64,000 nt of DNA from Varroa destructor (taxonomy: Eukaryota > Arthropoda > Arachnida > Mesostigmata > Varroidae). The DNA is taken from positions 21,065,643-21,129,642 of the forward strand of contig NW_019211458.1 in assembly GCF_002443255.2 (NCBI RefSeq), written 5' to 3'. The notes under the pieces are model-generated. The model saw only the letters and a program-made list of their open reading frames with translations. It had not been told where the DNA came from and made no database searches. Position numbers and translations under genes: made by a program. Positions 35,571 through 49,551 of this stretch are shown piece after piece (position 1 is the stretch's first letter; every line of letters begins with the position of its first letter).

Positions 35571-38053
35571 GATAAACTAGTAATGTTCGTTATCCGGCTA
35601 TTCTTGCTGAAATCAGAAATATCTCTGCTTAGTCCTCGGTGGCAAGCTTGACAACGCTGAACGGTGCTTGACGCTGCGGGAGCTACGCCGTATCAACAGC
35701 GTAAACAATAATATTGAACTTGGATGTCGCTGAGGCAATGGACACGACTAACGTTCGTTCATGCTGATAATGATGATTGCGGTTCTCACGCAAGCACAAA
35801 GGGAGCAATTGGTCAGAAAGGAAGGGCTAACCAATATAGTAGATAATCATATAGACCACAGGTTAAACAGAGGTTCTTTCCCAATGTTTAACAGTTGTTG
35901 ATTTGAAAGTATATCACCCGTTGGAAACATCAAAGCGTTTGGATCGAGTCACTGCTTCTGATGTAATACTTCTGGAGTTCGAGTTTACGCTTAGCTATCC
36001 TCTACATGTGCGAAAATTTTATCAATACTCTTCAGTATGGCTTTAGAAACGGCCACGGTACGTTTAGGTCATTAATTATTACAGGTAATTATGCAATCAT
36101 GGAAGACATGATGCTGAAAGGGATACACATGAGTACTGATGAAATATAGATGAACTTGAATATTCAAATTATGTAACATTTGACAAGAATATGCGGGTAT
36201 TTCTGACGTAAAATACGCCTATTATAATACTATACTGTATCAGATAGATAAAAATGACACTAATGAATGATTTTTACTAAAGACCAAGTATTTGTTTTGT
36301 CGTTCTGATGTTTCTCGTCTATTTCATCTAAGGAACGTAAAATGTTAACATAATAAAAGGAATCTATTTTTAACACGGCAAAATGACACATTTAGGCGCG
36401 TTAGTACGAACAATCGTACTTCTGTTTCTGACAGAACTTTTGCACTATTCCCAAAAATGAGCGTTCGATATCTACCGACTAAATCTTGCTATCCCAACCG
36501 GTAAAAGGCAGGTAGTAAAAGGCCATCCGGTTTTCGGGGATGTTTACCGGAAGCGTCCTAGCCTTATTTTAACCGACTACTTTACATTAAAGTTCGTTTG
36601 TTGTTTTGTTGATCTCTGATTTCTGCGCAGGCACTACCTCATATGATCACTGGGTCAACTATACGGCCTAATCTGGTTTGCTTTTCTTCTATTCATTTTT
36701 TCTTTTCAAACTTATTTTTCATTCAGAAGCATCATTCCTTCTATATATTTTCGCAATGCGTCCTATCTCGTAACTGTGTGCTCTACATTGGTGTGCGTTG
36801 TCCACGGCGCCGGCATCGCCTGGCTATGTGAAAGGCGACGACTCTTCGCGTCGACAAGAGTTTCTCCCTGTTGCCTTTGAAGTTCAGTACCATATCGCGC
36901 CAGACTGAGCAGGGGTACAAGGCTGTAATTTCGTTGCTAAAGCCAAAAGACGCGGTGCAGAGCGGGTCACTACAGAAAGGCCTATGCGATGGCAAGTCAA
37001 AGGAATAAAAACTCGTTGTATTCTGAATAAATTTGATACTGCATGGTACAGTAAATGAAGACCTCCACACGGGGATTGATCACCCGTTTGTTTCGTTCCC
37101 AACCATTCTTTAACACAGGAGATCTTTTACTATATTTGCTACATAAATTGTTCTTCGTCTTGCCTATTCTGGCATAAAGTAGGGGATATTACGAGAGTTA
37201 TCGAACTCATCGCTTTCTTTCTTCAACCAATCCATAATGTCAACGTAAGATATCATCTTGAAGTTTGAACTACTTGATACAAGCTTCAAGCACGACCATC
37301 ACATCTGGCGTTCTTGTTTCGAATTTCAATTGTTGGTTTTGTTTTATGTCCACGGTCTCAAAAAGTGAATGATTTTGATCGTAGATAGATGGGCCGTAAC
37401 AAAAATGCTGAATTTGTGGCATGAACGTTCGTGTATTGCCCCGTCGAACGTGGGCTAACCGAGTACTGTAGTTGATTGAATTCCGTGATTCTGAAGTTGT
37501 CTCTAGCTGAGTCTGCTCGCAAAGATAGCTCACCTGGGTTACGAAAAAAGACACGGTGCTGCTGCCGTTCGGCAGGAAAGCCGTGCACTGATAGTATTCT
37601 ACACTATAGTAGAGAAGATCGTACGGCCAACAACGACAACGCGATGCTGGCAAATTAACTTTGAAATGACGTTTCTAATAGATTATATCTAGTCAGATTC
37701 AGACGGCCACTGAAAATTCAGACGACGCGACAACAGTGGGCAAAATTTTCTCTCACAAAGCTGGCGCCCCTGTTGCTGCTCTACTATGCGACAGTGTATA
37801 ACGGGACCGGCCGCTTGATACGATATTGTCAAGCAAAGTCAGGGATATTCAGCTGTTGATGCCGAAACATATTCGTAGAGTATAACTAGCGGAGCAATAA
37901 GCTATGGATCAGTAAAAACGCTGGTCGATTTTTTGTGTACGACTATTTGATTCAGTATGGTAACAATACGCGAGAGGATTTTACAGATCTATGACAGTGC
38001 CTCAACGGGACGCATTATAGGACTTAATTCCCTGTTAGCCGGTTGTTGCTTGA

Positions 38054-38077
38054 GGGGTGCGGGGGTGGGGGTGGGGG
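38054..38077 (+). other. G-quadruplex motif
   Basis: Four G-tracts of 4, 5, 5 and 5 bases with loops of 3, 1 and 1 bases (38054-57, 38061-65, 38067-71, 38073-77). This satisfies the standard quadruplex pattern with very short loops. Confidence 0.85.
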
Positions 38078-41000
38078 TCATCTAATTTGGCGTTTGGTCC
38101 CTTCTACGTCAGTCACCCAACAGCGACAACTCAGTTCGTACATATATATATACATATTCAATGAGATTGCTTTGCAAATCTCCGTAATCGCCTTTGTACT
38201 ACGCTAAACATGTAGTCAATGAAATCCTTGCCCGTCTACAATACGAAATGATTATTGGCTTGCATCATTTACTAAAGGTAGGCGTCGATGGGCCTAGCGC
38301 AAGGGCCCACGATGTTTAATGTCGCAATGATCATATGGGCAAAACACATATGGCGTTGACCATTCACAACAGTTTGCACCGGCCTTCTGAATTTTCTGTA
38401 CCATCCTTTTCTAATCGTATACTATGCGCACTATTATTACCAAATGATCTTTAGAAACCTTATTTGTACCCCAATTTAATGACTTAATTCTATTCGTCAG
38501 TGTATAGTAATGATAATGACTAGAACGAAATGGTTTAGCGCATTTGAGCCCTTTGCATTTTCGTTGTAGCTGATGGAAAAAAAAAGTCATAGAAATTTAT
38601 TAGAAAGTCGCCCATTTCAGTTTGACAGGATCGATTGTCAGAAGCCAGGTTTTTCGCGAACCGTTCGGTGCATTAGAACCGTACAATTTTTAGCTCATTC
38701 CATGATTTGTAACTGTTCTGTAATCAATGTTATTTCTTAGACATGGCGTCTTGTCTTGCCGTCGTGTTTCAGATAGGAAAAAGTGGTTCGTTAACCAGGC
38801 TTGACACCGGAAAGCTGTCAAGAGAAAATCGTTCTTACGATACTAATGCTTAGTATCGAATAAAGTAAAAAGAATGGGGAATTTTGATCGCACCACCTTC
38901 ATTTCATTATACGTTGCGTTTCCTAGTATAATTATAACTGATGTGAGGCCGAAAATCGGTGAGATACTCAAGGATAGACGACAACAGAACAGGCCAGTAA
39001 AAGTCGGTTAGAGGATCATCGACAGTGATAAAGATAGCAGTAGAGGATGACCATTATCATGATGAGTGTATCATGTACATGGGTATGTAACTGTAAAGTT
39101 ATTGAAGTCGTGGTCCGCAGGTTGTTGCCATTTCTGCTATTAAAACTATTACACAACATTGCAGATAGCGCTACGACGGAGCACCTGTGTCAACCATAAA
39201 TACGTTATTAGAAGAGAAGGAAACGTTATTAAACTTCAATATGAGTTGACAAGTGACAGCTAACTACCAGTTCCCGACTAACGTTGTCAGCGTGGCATGT
39301 ACTCGACATTCATAGTAAAATGGTCAGTTTTCGTGCCGGCAAAGTAAGTTGTAACTTGTGGAGACGCAGCTGGTATCAGGCGTAGCATAAGGCGAGGTAG
39401 CAGGAAAAAATTCGCCTATTATCGCTATTATGATCAACCCAATATTTGACTATTTACTAATCAAACAAAACCGTTCACTTGTTGCAGCATTGGTCCTATT
39501 GGAACGGCTGCTGCTGTAGCGGCTACCGTTACTCTTATTACTGCGACCACGACTAGGACGAGCAGGTGATGATAGATAAGCAGGCATTTTCGATAAGGTC
39601 ATTTGCGTCGGCGGCGATGCGATACAGTAGTTGGAGCAAGTCGAAAAACCGTCATCGATTAGGACAAACTGGTCAATCGATCAATGCAAGCTGCCGTTGG
39701 ATGCTGTCGTCGATCTTTTTGTTAGCAGTATATTAACGTCAACGTCCACATCAATGCTAGTGACATAGATGGTCAAATTGGAGCGACGAGGGACTCAAGG
39801 GCCCTTCTACAGCTAATAGGCCGATGTAGCAGCCGCGTATTCGTTAGCCAACGCGGCACTACATAGGGTTAAGAGGACCAATAGATGAACCCACAGAAGT
39901 AGTCAAGCGGGCAAAAAATGAAAGCTAAACGTAAACATTATCGCCTTCGTCACCGATAGAAACTGCTCTATGAGCAGGCTGCGCCAACGCTAGCGTCGTT
40001 TAGTTAAAGTGCATTGGCTGTGATACTTAGATCGAGCAGCCGAACGATTCGGCTGAAGGCACTCTGGGGTCGGGTCGACCCATATGTTGCCTAGCGTCAA
40101 GCGACGTCGATCACAAACGATTCGCTTTGTATAATGTATATAATACCTGAAATAGCATAGTGTACTGCGATGGTGCACGTCTATTGCAGTAAGCTGAGGA
40201 AACATCAGTAGGAGAATAACAAGTACAGGAGCAACAGGCGGAAAACTTTCGGCAAAAAATCATCAGCACGAAGTTTGTGACGAGGACCGATGACGACCGG
40301 GTGAAAATGATGATGGTTGGAACGAAGTTAGCGATTTGATCAGTCCCTTAGGCCAGCGTCATTGTGAGTAAACGGTTGCATATCCATTGTTTATCTACCC
40401 GAATGCCTACCCGTGATATTGATCATGGGCGGATAATGATAGATGGCGCACGATCGTACTATGATCGAAATTCATCGGTAAATATGGGCAACAGAGACAA
40501 GATATTCAGCAATAATCGTAACTCTAGCGAGTGACAAAAAAGCCAACTACGTAAAAGATGTTGGAGGGAAAATGAAACGGGAATGTAGGAAGCCAATAAG
40601 GATAAAGGTCGTAGCCATAGAAACGAGGATATGGATGCCTATGACCCAGACTGGATGTTTGAACGCTATTCCGTGTGATTACTTGTATGCCCCTGTGTTG
40701 ATCCGTGTGCAACATCGCATAAACCATTAAGGATAATTATACAACGTGACAAACCCTGACTCTGATTAATGAAGTGTTCAGGCGCATTAGACATGAAGTT
40801 CTGAAGAAGATATGAAAGGAAGTGAAAAGCTGGTTCTAGCTACCAAACCCGATCGTTAAGTGGAACCCATTCCGCAAATATTCTTCCTCATTCCAGCAGT
40901 TTTTAACGCATGTTATTTAAAGCACATTTTCGAAGTGATGAGCCATCTGAAATTTAACAGAAGAGTAAATGGGAGAGTGGGACACACTGGAGGAAGACCA

Positions 41001-42067
41001 GACAAATGACGATATTTAGAGCAGACGATGCAAAGGAGATAAAGAGCTCCGCAAAGATGCTATGGCACATGATCGTCATCTGCAAACCATCTGTCAGTCA
41101 CAGCTAAGCAACTGGTTCCCTACGACAAAAGAGCAACGAATAAAAGGACAAATACATTATTATAGGACGTTTCTCGCATGTTTTATTTATGATGATGTTG
41201 ATTAGCATAAGGTAAAGACCAACCAGCTTCAAAAGGGTTACTTCAATTTCTCTAGCGAATTTGACTTAAAATCATTCTATTGTCGCGTATCGCAGTTAGT
41301 ACGAGAAAACATTGTGACGTTGCCGTATACGTCTTTGCTTACTGTATTAAAACGAATATAAACCATTTGCGTAGTAAGCATTTGTACTAACTACGACCCT
41401 ATTGGCAGGATAGGTAAGCGTTCACGTCACTGGAAAAGGCGAAGGAAAATTTTTCCCTATGTTGTTCCCATAATCTATCTTACATGGCGTAAGGGTCTAT
41501 TGTGATTGATACCGAAAAAAATTTAGTGACATCGCTGTGCGATGTATTGCAACTAGTAGGAAAGTGATGTTTAAATGTATTCCCAGTCCATCTTCAAACG
41601 ATCATGTAGGGCCAAGAGGTTGTTGTCTATTAGTTAATCTATTTTTTTTGTCTATTGTTTATTAGAGCCTCGCTTAATTATTTCAATGTCAGGTCATGAG
41701 AAATACGTTGTCCGAGACGGAAAATTATAATTAGCCCACTAGGGTTTTTTTTGCAGTGGACGCCAACTATTATTAAGTGACCCTAATCCGGCACATTTCT
41801 CCATCAGCGGACAAGACTGAAGAATATAATCGCTATAAACTCGCATTAGCTTGCAGGACACATTAAAAGGTGCCTTTAAGAGTAATCAAACGATATTTCT
41901 CTGACAATGACATAACAATATGTAAAATAACTACTATTTTCTATAAAATCATTAGAATGCACTACACTTCTCGTTTACAGGAAAAATATATCTACCTAAA
42001 TTGCCTGGGCTAATCTCGTTTGCCTTGAAGCTCAATATGGACCCAATCAAATTTGTTTTTATTAGTT

Positions 42068-42093
42068 AAATTAAAAATAATAATTTTTAATTT
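42068..42093. repeat. 11-bp AT-rich inverted repeat
   Basis: AAATTAAAAAT, a four-base spacer, then its exact complement. It lies in AT-rich DNA, so chance is a fair explanation. Confidence 0.7.
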
Positions 42094-44110
42094 TATTTGA
42101 CAGCTCTTGTTAAGCACCGACTACCCATGTCAAGTTATCTTTAAATTATTTTTCTCACCACAGATCCCTCAATAGATCTCGGCTAGCATACCGGAAAAAG
42201 GTCGCATCACAGATTAGCCCCAAAGTTATATTGGATAGGAGGGTTTATTATTCTACTCGTTGAGATGAATGTTAATGCCTCTGTTCGCAATGGACAGAAA
42301 GCCGATCATAAGAAAAGTGACAGGTTACGTTTAATAAAAACTGAAAAAAATGTCAAGGCGAAAAATATTTTTTTAAAACAGCTCAAAGCTCTTATTATGA
42401 AAAGGAGCATTTTTCAAAGTTCAGTGATACCAGCGTACTATCTTACTAGGACCCTTGTCGACTTGGGGTGCTTTTGCAGGTATAGTGTTACTATGTGCGA
42501 TATTAACGACGCTATATCTTAGTCATTTTTTAAGATTTCTTTGCAAAAACAAATTAGAACATTTATGCTACAAATTCTCCGATGCCATAATTACTTACTG
42601 AATCGACACCTAATTTGGTAGGACTATTGGATACTTAGCCATTGTTCTTCCTGCAGTGCGTATCTTCGCATACAACGTTTCAGATGTTTTTACGTTGACT
42701 TCTTGATGATCAGGACTGAACTAATTCAACGCTTGCTCCATGTAAGTGCAACGAAAGCAATGTCTTAGCCAGCGAAGCTTATTTATTTGCTTCGACTAGT
42801 GCTCAGGTGAGCGTCTACTCGACGATAACTTCAAATGCTACTTACCGTCCATGCTGGTGCACGTGACGCTGGCAAATGTATTTTGGAAAAATGCACATTG
42901 ACCTCTTATCCTCGATCTCGAACTTCATTAAAGTGGACTTCAACGGCTTGACTATACAACAAAAAAGACTTGTTTTTGGAAGATAAAGATCTTTAACCAG
43001 GGATTACCTCAGCGATGTACTAGGCCACGCAGCCATTAATATCTCTGTTTTGGTCAGCTCTTATTAACTCGGCGAAGAAGAACCCTATTGCCAGAACCAT
43101 GTCAACAGGAAGGCCGACTGGCTTTTAAGAGGCTTCCCCAATGATTTGTTGAAGGAAAAACGTGTTAGTCATGTTCTTTTAGCTGCAGTGATATTCAATT
43201 CTTGATTAAAATTGCTGTTAGTATTGAAAACCGATAGGTTCCAATGCATGCCAGAACGAACATCCTCAGAATAGATGCGATGGTAACTTCGTATTTACGT
43301 TGCCTTAAGCGTGTGGCGTAAGTTCAATTCTAATGAACTGAAAAAGTGACCGATATGATCCTTCCTCAAAATTAGACTATCGGTGCCATCCGATCGGCAA
43401 ACGCAGACGTAGGGAAAACATTACAGTTAAATTTACCGACCTTCCTTCCACATGGTCGTTACCATCATCACCTTGATAAATTAACCATTTTCACGTAGAA
43501 CGCACATAGAATACTATTCTATGGAATACATCCTACACGGCATTATTGGTGCTTTTTGATTATCTATTCCGTACTGCCAGTTTTTGGTCGGGAGAGACGG
43601 GGACTTGCTGCGTAAAGTCCTACCAAAAACACATACATTACAACCAGTATGAATAAACAAAGTGATTACTAGTATCGTTTTTGTTCTCTCGTTTTCGTCA
43701 TCATTAATCGCTTTTTGCGTCATTCCCAAATTGGCCGCAATTGCCCGTTAGCCGCCTATGAGGTATACTCGAAGCTTTCTTTCGCCTACGACTTCGTCCG
43801 TAACGCCGTTACCTATATTTGCAGAGTACGGATGACTGCGTTTACCTTTATGTTGCTGTTATACAAAGCAAAGAATAACAACCCTCCAAAAAACAGCAAC
43901 AATCTGAGCCAAATATAGTTCGACCACAATTTTTCCATATTTATCCACCCTGTTTTCTATCCTTTCCAATGGCATTGAAACTGCCGGCATTGCTACACGT
44001 ACCATCCGAAGAGCTGCTGAGAAATTCATCGCGCACGTGGGTACTCCTACACCCAGCACAGGATGACAGACGGATAGATATGTGATGGCATAGATAACGC
44101 AACAACGGAC

Positions 44111-44111
<1 letters not shown>

Positions 44112-44149
<38 letters not shown>
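44112..44149. repeat. (TA)19 microsatellite
   Basis: Thirty-eight bases of uninterrupted TA. The - strand ORFs crossing it owe their IYIYIY stretches to the repeat. Confidence 0.95.
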
Positions 44150-44150
<1 letters not shown>

Positions 44151-47100
44151 CTCGATGCCTTTGTCGTAACAGTAAATTCGATCAGGTTCTTCTGCGGTTC
44201 TTTTGGTAACTTCTGCATAACTTCGCGAGAGGAGCATCAATCGTATCGCCAGTCGCTAACAGCCGCGGCCCAGTTATAATAGATTGCTATAAAGGATTAG
44301 ACATCTTCTCGGCGGTCATGATGACCCATAGCGTCCGGTCTTTGTGCCATAAATCATACGTTAGAAAGCGGCGGACAGTCAACGAATGTATCTGCTGATA
44401 GATCAATGAACGGAGGGGATCTAGTAAATTGTAACACCATCTAGATCGAAGGCAAAAGATAGTTGCCTCGCACGAATGATGTAAGGTGCTTCTGTTGCCG
44501 ATGATGACGACGTTGTTGTCATCGTGTTTGCGTTTGGGAACCGCAGATTTACACAATGTTATGCTAATGTTATAGCTATAATAGCATGCATTGATATGAC
44601 TCACTAGTCGTTAGGCTGAAATTATGTAACGACATGATTTTCTAGTAATTGCGCCAAATTACTGTATGTAGACGATTGCTGCCTCCTTGTTTGAAGAAAT
44701 GTCTTCCACGAGCAGTACGTAACGACCGCAGGATGACATGCCGATGCAATCCGGGACGCGTATGGTCACATATCCGGGATGCAGGCTCAATTGAACTCGT
44801 TACATTTTACGTTTACATCGCGTGGACAGATACCGGTATACCACAGAGTATTTATGTTAGACAAACGCCCTGATTCACCTGCTGTCTGCTGGTATTAAAG
44901 AGTAACCCGTTTGTTTGCATAGAACGATTCTGCCAACCCACAGGTATCGGCCGATGATAGGACGCGAGCATTTATATAAATAGCCTTCAATATTTGCACT
45001 ACTTAGTCTCCTTAATTCATTCGCAGTAGTCTATAGTAATGCCCTCCAAGTGTTTTTATCCGTGAACAAGTTTAATTCGCGCTATAGAATCGCCTTATCG
45101 TTCCGAGTTTCGGATTTTTCTTCCGTAACAACACTGTTTTAGCTATGTACAGGTGCAGAAATGGCTAGAAATAGAAGGTTGTATTGTTCGACTTTGCTCG
45201 TGCACTCGGTACGCAAACGAAATCGCGTACGCTGCATAGACGAGCAAACTTTGTCTCAGGACAAGTATATACTGTCTGTAGCCATCTAATAGTGTTTCCT
45301 TTTGTGATTTTCTTAAGACGGTTGTGTGATAATGTGACCCATTATTTTTTCGTGATAACTCCATTACTTACAAGTACTGTATCATCAAGTAAGCTTGCTT
45401 TTCGCATCGCTTCGGTTAAACGTGCAAGTTACATACAGTGAACGATAGGCGTACGTAGTTGAACATACCGGGATTTTTTAGGTAATTAGTTGCTTGTAAC
45501 GCGAAGACTGGGGCAACTACAAAAGCAAGCCGTATGAGAACGCCTCTTGTATAATGCGTAGAATATTGCAGAATTGTATAGACGGTGACGACAATGCGAA
45601 AACAGGTAACACTGTTTCGTTGTTGCTTCGTAGTTTACGCTCTCAGGGGCTTATCGAATGGCCTATATTGTCTGTCACTTTTTTCGCGGCATTTAGGCGT
45701 TCCTCCGGAGGTTACTTTCTGTTGCTCACTGGCGTACATTAACCTCGTTTGGTGATAGTTTGTTAAAGCTGTGCAATCCAATAGCACGTACGGGAATCGT
45801 TTGTGAAGATCTTTGTCCGTCGGGCACGCAGACGTACTTTTCATACGCAGAGATCATAACATGCAGACGGCAAGGAGCGTCAATAATCAGAAAGTCAATC
45901 AACTATAGAATAATTCGAATAATAACACGAACAGTTTACAAACTGGACTCCGGCGTAGAACTGTTGACCTTCGGTGACGTGGATAGCTGCTTTTCAATGA
46001 GGTAAAAGCAAACAAATACATAGCAAAAAGATAGTAGCATGTTGTTTTGAGGTGCAGAGAGCCATTACGTCGGAAAATTGAATGAACGGCTTCGTCGGTC
46101 GCTTTTCAACCACTTGAAATGATTAAGTGAGACTCTCACCGCCAGTGCGTCGTCTTAGCTTCTACATGTGTGTGAAAACGATGTCCCAATGGGAGTTCGT
46201 AACCAGTATGTTTTAGACTGCTCAAATTCACCGTCCTTTTGCCGGATTTGAATAATTAAAGGACTTTGTATGGCTTATGAAGTTCCCTAAAAATTATGGT
46301 GTTGAAATTGACTGTGTTGCAATCTCAAAACATACACAAAATGTTTGCTAAAATACAATTTTATGTATGCTGATGTCTATTTTAGCCGGTCTCATTCGAC
46401 AGTGATAGATATTAAATAAGGATATATGATGTTTAGCTAGATGCTCGACTAGTGATTTATGTAGGTACATAAAAAAAAAGGCCATGTAAGAAAATCTGTG
46501 CTGAACTTTTAGTGTTAGAAAGTTTTCAAAAAAAGCTTAGGTCTTTTAGAAGAACACGCTCACGGGCAATGACAAACAATTAAGGTTCTTTATGATGTTT
46601 TCAATCGATTCTGTTTCAAAAACGTTGAGTATGCTTTTCTCATCGCGAAAATTTGGCAATCTATCTCTATTCAAGCTTAACCTTTTGACTAGCAATAAAA
46701 TCGGCACATTTTTAAGCGCTCACAGATCCGTCGATTTACAAAAGTTGTCATTGTAACACTGAATAGTCTTCAGTCTGATACGAACTGCAGACTTTCTGTT
46801 GTCGGCCTTCTAACAGCTTATGTAATCGGTCGCTGCTACCCCGGTTCTATTTATGCCTCAGTCTGCCGCACGTACTATTAAGAGCTTGTCAGAAACCACT
46901 TCAGCTGCTAATATGTGAAGTTTCTGTGAAGTTATCATTTCATGCTGAGTCTGTGCATGTGCTAACTGAATATTCTTGAGTTGACTACGGATCGTCTACG
47001 AACGCAACCCTTCCTTATGATCTATATCTCCGGCAATCTATTCCATTCTACAGCATTGCATGGCTGTAGTACATTTAGGGTGGTTGTTTTTACAGATTCG

Positions 47101-49551
47101 TTTGCCTGATGAGTACCCATCTGAAGCTGTTTACCGATAAGAGCACACTTTTCCAATCTATAAACCATAACCCACGTATTTCTGTCTACGACACAATGAT
47201 AAGTAAAGAATGTTAACTTTAAGTGACAGACCCTCGAGTAACCTTGGTAAACAGGTGAATGCATCGACAAAAACTATACGACTTTACACTGAATCAAGCA
47301 CCTGTAGATTACTCAACATGTATGCCATATCTGGGGTTTGATAATTTTGGGATAAAATACTCATAATAAATAAAATAATAATAACTAATATTCGTCTAAT
47401 AAATTGGAATTCGAGCTTTCTTAAAGTATCAAGGCAACACTTCCAAAAGGAATAAAGACGTCTAATTTTTAACTACTCGTACTACTAAAAAGGCTGTTGC
47501 TATCGTGCCCTCAAGGAAATCTGCTTGATTGGTAATATAAATGCTAATGCTTGATTGGGAAAGCGAGTACCCGATTTGCGCGGCAGTTTGTCTTCATGGA
47601 TTAGATTTTACCGCTGGAAGTGGATTTATACTCGGTAGTACGAGCCTGACAGGCTCGAAGGTCTCACGGCTGCGTCCAACAAAAAACAAGTTAATTTACG
47701 TTTCCACTTATCAGATAAGTAACAATATCGATCGTAGACGAAACCGATTTGTATATGACTACTCGAAGCTAGATGCCTCACCCTGCTGAGACCATCGGTT
47801 ACGGTTTACTCACGCGATAATTCCAGTACGATTTAAAGTACCTCCCGCCACGTTTACCCATCTTTAAGCTGGATAGTTAAGCAGAACCAACAACACGTCT
47901 TTGTGCTACAATGGAAAGCTCGATGCGTACAATGTTCTGTCTGCAAGAAAAGCTGGTAAGCGAACAATAATAATCGTTTGCTGGCATTCTACAGTTCAAC
48001 CCAGGTATAATAATTCTTCCAATAAGATCGATAGTACTGGGCGTTTCATTGGGATCGATAGTATTGGGAAATTGGGCGTTTTCATTTAATTAGCAACTGA
48101 ACTAGAAAAAGTTAGCACGATGCAACGACTCGAACGTAAGACGAGCTATTTGAACCATGGGCACGGATTGTGCGAGCTTCTTTATTTGCCCGATGTACAA
48201 CCATATTGTCCTTTAGAAATATGAAAAAATCGTCATTCTTCAATGATAATTACGCTGCCACAGCATGTGTATTGTATATATCAATGACTGCAGCTGATGT
48301 TGTTGAATGTTGATGAAATATATCGTTTTTCAATCACTTACACATTCTGTGACACCATTAATTTCCCTCCAACCGTCGCCATCAGACCAAGCAGAGAAAA
48401 GCTATCAATAACAACAAGTCGATAGTTAAAATCAGCAAACTACACAATTCAGTGTTCACGACTCCCTACAAACCGTACACGCACACACATTTAGACCAAT
48501 CGAGGACAAGTTTAACTTATAGATAAGTTACGCCAATCGTAATAAATAATCTAAAACTTGTACGATCACGACAGCATCAGCATAACATCGACAAACAAAA
48601 AAAAACCATCACCGCTTGTCGCACTGGTCGTTCTTGACCCTTCTCGCCTGGATACTCCAGACACGACTCGAACACTTCGTTATACTTCACCTACGGCTGT
48701 CGCGTTAACAGCACCCACGATGATGAGGAGATCATCAATAAGCTATACCACAGTGTTGCTTCTATGCAAATATCGGCAATGTAAATTCTCGTTTTTCTTA
48801 AATTTGTCCACACGAAACACGTTAATTGATATCATTCAGCGGTTGAATAGAGAGGATTCAGCCACCAATGACGTCGCAACGCATTTGCTTGCCAATAGAG
48901 ATGGCGAAACGACGTGATTATGGTGTAGCGGTTCTGGACGACATGGATTTTGTCGTGTGCGAGTTCTATCGTTTGCGGCGACTCTTGGCTGTTTTACCGT
49001 CCACGGACAATTAGACCTACTGGGTTATACAAATAGTAACACTGATACAGATATGTACGTGTTCTTTGCGTAGCGATATGTATAGTATACCATCTTTAAT
49101 CATGGCCGCCACCACCATTCCAGTCGCTAGCCAGCGTTTTTTTACGTTAGTACTATTTCTTATCACTACGGTCGTACTTGTTGATGCCGCTATACGATAA
49201 GATAAATATATAAAGCGACGAGTGGCTGTTGTTGAAATCTGTGGTCGTTACTGAGCGTTGTTATTTGACAAATGACAACTCATTTTTTGTGTTATTTTCG
49301 AGGTTTTGGTCATCAGTTGGATTGCCATCGGGCCACACACGTCGTACTAGTAGTACAATCACTAGTATTATATAAAAATATCTATGAAAGTCATATTGGC
49401 GAGGTAGTTTTGTATAGCTTTGTCGGCTGTCGGCCCGATTACGCCAAAAGAGAAAAACACCAACCTTAAAGGAAAGCGTTGAACCACGCGCTGAATAGCA
49501 CAAGCACCAGGGTAGCAATCGGGTTGTCGCTGTCGTCGACTGGCGCCACCA

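Larger units (their letters stand above)
35571..49500. other. Long intergenic region, no gene recognised
   Basis: About 14 kb of AT-rich DNA. ORFs reach 127 codons (- strand 37270-37653), but none has a signal peptide, conserved motif or family resemblance that I can name. Contains the G-rich motif at 38054-38077, a TA microsatellite at 44112-44149, an AT-rich inverted repeat at 42068-42093, and a local imperfect duplication near 48025-48085 (GATCGATAGTA-C/T-TGGG twice). Confidence 0.55.

Noticed and set aside
43859..44240. Two - strand ORFs of 99-119 codons
   Set aside because: Their length depends on the stop-free TA microsatellite at 44112-44149.
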